Of a stretch of 10,658 bases of DNA, positions 6,684-10,658 are shown one piece after another. The stretch covers positions 1-10,658 of the forward strand of contig CAADVN010000229.1 of assembly GCA_900752445.1 (NCBI GenBank). The letters run 5' to 3'. Every line of letters starts with the position of its first letter. Position 1 is the first letter of the stretch. The translations under genes were made by a program, and so were the position numbers. Source of the DNA: an uncultured Oscillospiraceae bacterium (GTDB taxonomy: Bacteria; Bacillota; Clostridia; Oscillospirales; Oscillospiraceae). Under the pieces are notes generated by a model, which was not told where the DNA came from, made no database searches, and worked only from the letters and a program-made list of their open reading frames with translations.

Positions 6684-7220
6684 TCACTCCTTTTCTTGTT
6701 TGGTGACGACGTTTTGGAGGATGTCGTCTCTCCGCTGGTCGTCCTTGGTGTAGCGGACGCGCACGTCAAAGCCATACCGGCGGGCCGCTTCGTCGATGAC
6801 GAGGGTGGTTCGGTTCCCGACGTTCGTAACCTCCGCGACGACGATGCCCTTGTTGGAGAGGTCGTTGTAGCCGCCCTGCAGCAGGTAGCCGATGGCCTTC
6901 TCTGTTATGCTCTGGGCTTCATCGTCTCCGTAGACGTATTCCTCGCCGTCCCACCTGTTTTCGGAACAGGCAGTGAAGGAGAAGGTAGCGGAAGGCTGCT
7001 CGCGGCGGTTGTCGATGAGCGCCTCGGTGCCGTCTTCGTTCTCGATGACGGTCTGCGTGTGGTCTCCGAGCTCTCCCGTCGATGCGTATGGTGCCGTGAC
7101 GCTGTAAACGATGAAGGGCACCTCTGCTTCCGGCTGCACTTGGTCGCTCAAGAGGACGGGGAGGCCGAGCGCCGCCGCGATGCTCGAGACGAGCGTGTTT
7201 CTGACTTCAAGGAATGTCAT
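6684..7220 (-). CDS. Neck/tail terminator protein (gp12-like)
   Basis: A 178-aa protein whose ATG (7220-7218) overlaps the TGA of the previous gene as ATGA; with only a weak GGGAGTGAG ribosome site, translation is probably coupled. Proteins of this kind cap the tail tube and join it to the neck. Visible pattern: an N-terminal helix TFLEVRNTLVSSIAAALGLP, then VQPEAEVPFIVYSVTAPY, which is typical for tail terminator domains (the 'P.PY..Y' area). A charged segment follows (NEDGTEALIDNRREQP), next a strand with SATFSFTAC, a helix AQSITEKAIGYLLQGG, and C-terminal strands RRYGFDVRVRYT. It lies immediately before the sheath gene, the place of LIC_12616/gp12-like neck terminators in contractile phages. 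The fold is inferred; the family name should be checked. Confidence 0.8.
   Translation of the reverse strand: MTFLEVRNTLVSSIAAALGLPVLLSDQVQPEAEVPFIVYSVTAPYASTGELGDHTQTVIENEDGTEALIDNRREQPSATFSFTACSENRWDGEEYVYGDDEAQSITEKAIGYLLQGGYNDLSNKGIVVAEVTNVGNRTTLVIDEAARRYGFDVRVRYTKDDQRRDDILQNVVTKQEKE
6687..6694 (-). promoter_or_regulatory. Ribosome binding site deciding the sheath start
   Basis: The minus strand reads AAAAGGAG followed by eight bases and ATG at 6678. The nearest alternative start, GTG 6687-6685, begins on the last base of this site and could not use it. The TGA of the terminator gene (6686-6684) lies between site and ATG, so both genes are closely linked in translation. Confidence 0.8.
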
Positions 7221-7582
7221 TTCGGCGAGCTCACTCCCTTCTTCTCAACAACATAGCGTTTCAGCGGGTGGATGGGCCCGTGGGTAAGCTCTTGCTTCAC
7301 GGTATAAACCTGTCCGTCGAAGGTGTCTCGTACCTGCTGCCCGACGGTGAGGCTGTGTCCGTTGGTGTAGAGCTTTTGGCTGTTCTGCGTGTAGGTGCCT
7401 GCGATGGCGTACTGCAGGTCTTCGTTGTTGACCGGCATTACAACGCCTTTGAAGGTCTTGGACGTCGGCTTCGTGGGCTTCCACTGGCCTCCGTTCGCTT
7501 GGTCGTAACTGCCGCCGGGCTCGAGCTCCTCGATGTCGTGCAGCAGCCCGAGGGGGATGGTGGGCTTTGCGTACTTGAACAT
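7217..7582 (-). CDS. Small neck protein, probable head-closure (stopper) protein
   Basis: A 121-aa protein starting at ATG 7582-7580 after a GAGGAGGG ribosome site, two bases from the previous stop and overlapping the next start by four. No confident family was recognised by sequence alone. It begins MFKYAKPTIPLGLLHDIEEL; the middle holds KTFKGVVMPVNNEDLQYA; and the C-terminal part, LTVGQQVRDTFDGQVYTVKQ, resembles the strand pattern of head-closure (SPP1 gp16-type) proteins, in which a 'D.I.y.G..Y.V' hairpin is common. Its place among the connector, gp10-like and terminator genes is that of a stopper. The gene itself is certain; the function is context-based. Confidence 0.6.
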   Translation of the reverse strand: MFKYAKPTIPLGLLHDIEELEPGGSYDQANGGQWKPTKPTSKTFKGVVMPVNNEDLQYAIAGTYTQNSQKLYTNGHSLTVGQQVRDTFDGQVYTVKQELTHGPIHPLKRYVVEKKGVSSPK

Positions 7583-7584
7583 GG

Positions 7585-8202
7585 CTATCCCTCCTCGATT
7601 TCGTAGGTGATGGATTGGTAGAGGCGTCCCGTGCTGTAAAGGGGCTTCCCGCTCTTGGTAGTCTCCATTGTGATGCTGCTCTTGGGCGGGTCGATGCCCT
7701 TCATGATGTAAGCCTGCGTCATGGCCGCCGCCCGCTCGCCGATGAGGGCCGCCGCCTCTCTGGCGGTTCCTCCCTCGAGGACGATTTTGTTGATGGCTGC
7801 CTTGCAGGCCTCCGCGAGTTCGTTCTTCCCGTGGTCGAAACTGCCTCGGATGAAGCTGCGCTCCGGGATGGTGACGGAAGGGAGGAGAAGGAACAGGAAA
7901 TTGAATTTCCCGTTCCCCTTGTCCGTAACTCCGAACAGGTGCCCTTCCTCCGAAGTGATGAAGAAAAGCCCTTGGAAGTCCCTCGGGCTTTTCCCCTCCG
8001 CTTCCCGCGAGATGGGGATTGCGAGGTTCTTTACGTTCTTGGCACGGATGGTCGCCCCGTATTCGTGGACGCCGGCTATCATGAGGAGGTAGCTGTCTGC
8101 GTCTCCTTGGATGCCGACGTGGATTTTCAAGGCTTGTAGTGCCTTGAGTTCTGTCTTGATGCGCTCGAGCTCTGGGCGCAGGGTGTCTCTGATAATCGCC
8201 AC
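7585..8202 (-). CDS. Phage virion morphogenesis protein, HK97 gp10 / Mu gpG-like
   Basis: The start is GTG 8202-8200, giving 205 aa: AGGAGG (8209-8214) lies six bases upstream and overlaps the connector stop. There is no ATG at the right distance, and the longer open frame upstream is only connector shadow. Residues 20-50 have LKALQALKIHVGI and GVHEYGATIRAK, the 'GvhEyG' pattern of gp10/gpG-like proteins; next a long insertion with LAIPISREAEGKS and GLFFITSEEGHLFG; then VTIPERSFIRGSFD (the 'iP.RpF' motif), two helices, and the classic end TGRLYQSITYEI. These proteins complete the head-tail joint or tail tip before joining. Position among connector and stopper genes fits. Some relatives are called tail-completion proteins, so the exact site of action is open. 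Confidence 0.82.
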   Translation of the reverse strand: MAIIRDTLRPELERIKTELKALQALKIHVGIQGDADSYLLMIAGVHEYGATIRAKNVKNLAIPISREAEGKSPRDFQGLFFITSEEGHLFGVTDKGNGKFNFLFLLLPSVTIPERSFIRGSFDHGKNELAEACKAAINKIVLEGGTAREAAALIGERAAAMTQAYIMKGIDPPKSSITMETTKSGKPLYSTGRLYQSITYEIEEG

Positions 8203-8208
8203 GGCCCA

Positions 8209-8214
8209 CCTCCT
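8209..8214 (-). promoter_or_regulatory. Ribosome binding site deciding the GTG start of the gp10/gpG-like gene
   Basis: The minus strand reads AGGAGG, six bases before GTG 8202. Its first base is the last base of the upstream TGA stop (8216-8214), so ribosomes ending the connector gene sit over it. This supports GTG as the start. Confidence 0.75.
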
Positions 8215-8855
8215 CACAAGCGGGTGTAGTAGCCAATGGTCGTGAGCCAGCTCTCTCGCGGGTTCTTGTCGAACGTCCAAGAGACGTCGGAAATGCTGAA
8301 CGCGGACAGGCCTTGCGCCCCGTTCTGCATGATGGAGAATTCCTGCTGGATAATCCCCCACACCACTCCCTGCAAGTCTGCGGGGAGGGTGCAGGGGTCG
8401 TCTTCCGTGGCGTCCTTTGGGAGGACGTAACCGGCGGTGTACTTGACCTCCAAATACCTCGCTGCGAGGAGGAAGTCGTAGGATAAGCCGCCGACGTAGC
8501 CCCGGAAAGTCCAGCCGTTGTCCTTGTAGAGGACGCCGATTTCTCCGTCTACGGTGTAGTCGTACTCCTCCGGCGGGATAATGCTTCCGTCGGTGGTGTC
8601 CTTGACGTACTCGACATTGATGATGGGCCATTGGAGCAAGACGAGCTCTTGCGTCCCAGAGGCGACGTAGCGTTGTGTGTACTGCTGACGCCCGAGCTTC
8701 CGGCCTGTCATTCGCTCAATCCACGCCGAGGCGTAGTTGATGAGGTTCACGAGCATGGCGTCTCGCTGCTCATCCACGCCGTCCGGGGCGATGCCGAGCA
8801 TGATTTTCACGTCCTCGAGGGTGGTGAGGGCGTTGTCGGCCAGCTTTGCGCTCAT
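8214..8855 (-). CDS. Head-tail connector protein (HK97 gp6-like)
   Basis: A 213-aa protein with ATG 8855-8853 and an AGGAGGTGA ribosome site ten bases upstream. Gp6-like proteins form a ring below the portal. The N-terminal 60 residues show the family signature: ALTTLEDVKIMLGI (residues 9-22), a charged turn, then AMLVNLINYASAWIERMTGR (33-52). Next comes a beta part with QELVLLQWPIINVEYVKD and EYDYTVDGEIGVLYKD, then YLEVKYTAGYVLP (the 'v.Y.aGy..p' motif), and finally helical LPADLQGVVWGIIQQEF. These match the DNA-packaging/connector family in order and spacing. It is longer than HK97 gp6 itself, which is normal for gut-phage homologues. It starts the neck genes, after the hairpin at 8882-8910. 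Confidence 0.92.
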   Translation of the reverse strand: MSAKLADNALTTLEDVKIMLGIAPDGVDEQRDAMLVNLINYASAWIERMTGRKLGRQQYTQRYVASGTQELVLLQWPIINVEYVKDTTDGSIIPPEEYDYTVDGEIGVLYKDNGWTFRGYVGGLSYDFLLAARYLEVKYTAGYVLPKDATEDDPCTLPADLQGVVWGIIQQEFSIMQNGAQGLSAFSISDVSWTFDKNPRESWLTTIGYYTRL

Positions 8856-8881
8856 AGGTTCGTCACCTCCTGTCGGAAGGG

Positions 8882-8910
8882 AAAGAGGGCGGCTACTCGC
8901 CGCCCTCCTC
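8882..8910 (-). terminator. GC-rich hairpin at the head/neck boundary, candidate partial terminator
   Basis: GAGGGCGGC (8885-8893) and GCCGCCCTC (8899-8907) are perfect inverted copies around a 5-base loop. In minus-strand RNA the stem extends to 12 pairs with two G-U wobbles. The TAG stop of the 43-aa gene (8895-8893) is in the loop and first stem base. A pyrimidine run, UUUCCCUU, overlaps and follows the stem: terminator-like but poor in U. It could lower readthrough from capsid genes into connector genes, or protect the upstream RNA's 3' end. Confidence 0.5.
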
Positions 8911-9024
8911 GACCTTCTCGGTGTTCTTCTTGCCCTTGCCCGCGCTGCCGGTGTCCTTGGTCTCCGTCACCGGGGCCGCCTTCTTATTGCTCTCGGGGCG
9001 GGGCTGCTTATACACTCTGGACAT
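8893..9024 (-). CDS. 43-aa highly charged small protein, unknown function
   Basis: This is a short gene starting at ATG 9024-9022, with AAGGAGG (9034-9040) nine bases upstream and overlapping the stop of the preceding gene (TAAGGAGG). The stop is TAG 8895-8893. The protein is almost entirely polar: MSRVYKQPRPESNKKAAPV, then a Thr/Gly/Lys/Glu-rich part ending EKVEEGGE. There are no hydrophobic segments and no aromatic residues beyond one Tyr, so it is probably disordered. Genes of this kind are common beside the capsid gene, and functions are rarely known; capsid tail, assembly or packaging roles are possible. I do not recognise a family. The consensus ribosome site and exact spacing make the gene credible despite its size. 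Confidence 0.72.
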   Translation of the reverse strand: MSRVYKQPRPESNKKAAPVTETKDTGSAGKGKKNTEKVEEGGE

Positions 9025-9038
9025 AGCCGTCTCCCTCC

Positions 9039-9452
9039 TTACACCGGCTGCACGTTCTTGTCGCCGAGGGCGATGGCGCAGGTGGCGGTGCAGCTCGGGG
9101 AGGTTCCGCCGGTGCACTCCACGGCGACGGTGGCCTTGATGAACTGCTTGCAGCCCACGAGGTCAATGTCGATGTTGTGGAGCTCGCTGCCTGCGGGGTC
9201 GGCCTCGATGGTGACCGCGCCGGTGTCGTCGGTGGTCTTGCCGGGCACAACGAGCTTGTCGGCGACAGGGGTGTAGCTGCCGCCCTCGGTATCGCACTCG
9301 GTAAACGTCACCTTGACGGTGATGCCGGTGGGGGTGCCGGTGGCAGCACCGAGGGAGACGCCCAGCACGGCGGAGAGGTAGCCCTCTCTGTCGATGGCGT
9401 CGCCGCTGGTGTAGGGCTGCACCTTCACGTTCTCAAGAAGTTCTCTTTTCAT
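9039..9452 (-). CDS. Probable capsid accessory / decoration protein
   Basis: A 137-aa protein directly after the major capsid gene, with AAAGGAGG nine bases before ATG 9452-9450. It starts MKRELLENVKVQPYTSG and continues AIDREGYLSAVLGVSLG, then a run of probable beta-strands: GITVKVTFTECDTEGGSY, a segment with PGKTTDDTGAVTIEAD, and ELHNIDIDLVGCKQFIKATV. The C-terminus holds a Cys-containing ECTGGTSPSCTATCAIALGD. Mostly beta, about 14 kDa, and adjacent to the capsid gene, it fits a decoration (cement) protein that binds the mature shell from outside. Similar genes are common after gut-phage capsid genes, mostly annotated hypothetical. Four Cys residues in such a short protein are unusual for an intracellular virion protein. 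The gene is certain; the function is inferred from place and composition. Confidence 0.6.
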   Translation of the reverse strand: MKRELLENVKVQPYTSGDAIDREGYLSAVLGVSLGAATGTPTGITVKVTFTECDTEGGSYTPVADKLVVPGKTTDDTGAVTIEADPAGSELHNIDIDLVGCKQFIKATVAVECTGGTSPSCTATCAIALGDKNVQPV

Positions 9453-9488
9453 GCTGCTGTTCCTCCTTTGGTGTTATGCGCCTTCGCC

Positions 9489-10658
9489 TTACGCGATGGC
9501 GACGTTCTTGACGACGATGAAGCTCTCCGCATGGCGGGCTGCGATGTCCACATATATGAGGGCGCGGGTGGCGGAGAGGTTCTCCTCAAAGGCATTGTGC
9601 TGGACGCCGTTCTCATCCGTCCAAGAGCCGTCGAGGGTGGTGTAGGTCTCGAGGCCGAGCTGCTCGCCCACGAGGAGGTCGGCCCAGTTGCCGAAGATGA
9701 TGGTGGTCTTGTTGCTGGCGGTCTCAATCTGGTTGGAGACCTTGTAGGGGAAGCCCAGCAGTTTGCCGCCGTTCATCTCCTCGCGGTAGGTGTACTCGCC
9801 CGTGGTGGTCTTCATGTTCTTGAGGAAGCCCTCGACGAAGCTGTTGAACGTCCAGCCGAGGCCGAGGTCGTCCACGTTCTTCGCCAGTACCTTGGACACA
9901 AGCCACACGGGGAAGTCGGCGGTGATTTTGCCGTCTGCGCTGGCGAGCTCGGTGTTGTTCAGCGCGGTAGCGTCAACGGTCTCGACCTCCTTATTCTTGG
10001 CGATGCCGAGAGGCTGGAATTCGCCGCCGCTGCCGAACATACCGCCGTAGTCGAGGCCCAGCTCCATGCGACGGGTGAGGTCGTTGGCGAAAAGGGCGTC
10101 GGCGGAGTAGTTGGTGCTCATGAGCAGCTCGCGGGTCTGGGGCACAATGGCCTCGAGGCGCTTCGCGCTCATCTTGATGTTGCCGAAGGTAGGCTGGCTC
10201 TTGGCAATCTTACGGGCCTCGCCGCCCCACGTCGCACGAGCGCCGGAGGTCATCTTGGGGATGTTGAGGTTGCCGTTCGCCATAGGCACCTTGCGAGCGC
10301 CGAGCTCGAAGATGACAGTCTTGGCGTACAGCATCTCGATAATCTCATCGAGGTAAATCTCCGGGATGAGGTAGCCGCCGGAGCTGGGGGAGGTGGCGGA
10401 CATGGCCTTGAATTCGCGGGCCATAGCCTCATCGCCGTAGTTCTTCTTGGCGTAGTAGGCTGCGGCCTCGGGGTCGTGGCGGCCAAAGACGTCCAGGCAC
10501 TTCACGGCGCGGGCGAGCTGCACGTCGGCGGGGATTTTCTTCTTCTCGACGGTGACGACCTTGCGGGGCAGGTAGATGTCCGCGTACTTGCGCTGCGCGG
10601 GGGCTGCGGTGCGCTTCTTGGTCTGGCGGGCGGCGGTGGTCTTGGCGGCCTTGCCCTC
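9489..10658 (-). CDS. Major capsid protein, HK97 fold (partial, 5' end outside window)
   Basis: The frame is open to the end of the window, giving 389 visible residues and a TAA at 9491-9489; an internal GTG at 10523 is not needed as a start. The capsid core starts near visible residue 90 with ATSPSSGGYLIPEIYLDEII, the N-arm/E-loop border signature of HK97-type proteins. It continues with IFELGARKVPMANGNLNIPK, the spine-helix region TRRMELGLDYGGMFGSGGEF, and the C-terminal strands RALIYVDIAARHAESFIVV. The first 45 visible residues are Lys/Ala/Thr/Arg-rich (AAKTTAARQTKKRTAAPAQR) followed by YADIYLPRKVVTVEKKK. This could be a scaffold-like delta domain, or the linker from a fused prohead protease; the cut end hides which. 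The first-gene position in the window and abundant-protein ribosome usage cannot be checked. Confidence 0.93.
   Translation of the reverse strand, partial: EGKAAKTTAARQTKKRTAAPAQRKYADIYLPRKVVTVEKKKIPADVQLARAVKCLDVFGRHDPEAAAYYAKKNYGDEAMAREFKAMSATSPSSGGYLIPEIYLDEIIEMLYAKTVIFELGARKVPMANGNLNIPKMTSGARATWGGEARKIAKSQPTFGNIKMSAKRLEAIVPQTRELLMSTNYSADALFANDLTRRMELGLDYGGMFGSGGEFQPLGIAKNKEVETVDATALNNTELASADGKITADFPVWLVSKVLAKNVDDLGLGWTFNSFVEGFLKNMKTTTGEYTYREEMNGGKLLGFPYKVSNQIETASNKTTIIFGNWADLLVGEQLGLETYTTLDGSWTDENGVQHNAFEENLSATRALIYVDIAARHAESFIVVKNVAIA

Noticed and set aside
6685..6687. GTG as the sheath start (three residues longer)
   Set aside because: The GTG overlaps the AAAAGGAG ribosome site; ATG 6678 has correct spacing.
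5548..6753. Plus-strand open frame of 401 codons opposite the sheath gene
   Set aside because: Antisense shadow of a clear sheath gene; the product is low complexity and rich in Val, Gly, Asp and Arg, with no recognisable motif.
7585..8631. Extended minus-strand frame running upstream of the gp10/gpG-like gene into the connector gene
   Set aside because: The upstream part is an out-of-frame reading of the connector. The ribosome site at 8209-8214 and GTG 8202 mark the real start.
1..10658. CRISPR array, tRNA, insertion sequence, integrase, toxin-antitoxin or defence genes
   Set aside because: No direct-repeat/spacer pattern, no cloverleaf-like segment, no transposase or defence-type motif was seen; all minus-strand coding space is taken by virion genes.

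Overview
The window is a contiguous piece of a tailed-phage (Caudoviricetes, contractile-tail) virion gene cluster, from a phage or prophage. Every supported gene lies on the minus strand, so transcription runs from high to low coordinates. Both ends are cut inside genes: a major capsid protein at the high end and a baseplate spike at the low end. No integrase, repressor, lysis gene, tRNA, CRISPR array or transposon is visible, so the sequence cannot say whether this is an integrated prophage or a free phage. The DNA is GC-rich. Nearly every gene has a strong AGGAGG-type ribosome binding site, and the protein types resemble those of phages of gut Bacillota (Clostridia-like hosts). That host assignment is inference only.

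Order in the direction of transcription. Head: HK97-fold major capsid protein (partial), a 137-aa probable capsid accessory or decoration protein, and a 43-aa highly charged small protein. Neck: gp6-like head-tail connector, gp10/gpG-like morphogenesis protein (GTG start), a small probable head-closure (stopper) protein, and a gp12-like neck/tail terminator. Tail: sheath (DUF3383-like), tube (DUF3277-like), tail assembly chaperone with a probable +1 programmed frameshift into a C-terminal extension, and an 828-aa tape measure protein (TTG start). Baseplate: a Dit-like protein, a small baseplate plug (Pam3 gp18-like), a hub protein, and the start of a spike protein with a Gp138 N-terminal-type domain.

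Genes are packed tightly. Several pairs overlap by 1 to 4 bases (ATGA or TGATG), and other junctions place the Shine-Dalgarno on or next to the previous stop codon. The longest gap is 46 bases, between the chaperone extension and the tape measure, so no stretch over 300 bases lacks a gene. No internal promoter was recognised, and the block looks like part of one late operon.

Signals beyond ordinary gene order are RNA-level ones. There is the frameshift site in the chaperone gene. Two strong hairpins lie across stop codons, at the head-to-neck boundary and just before the tape measure. A shorter inverted repeat covers the weak ribosome binding site of the chaperone. Together these could set the very different copy numbers of virion proteins from one transcript. 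I see no evidence for a novel defence or other accessory system; this is a typical virion module with some informative details.
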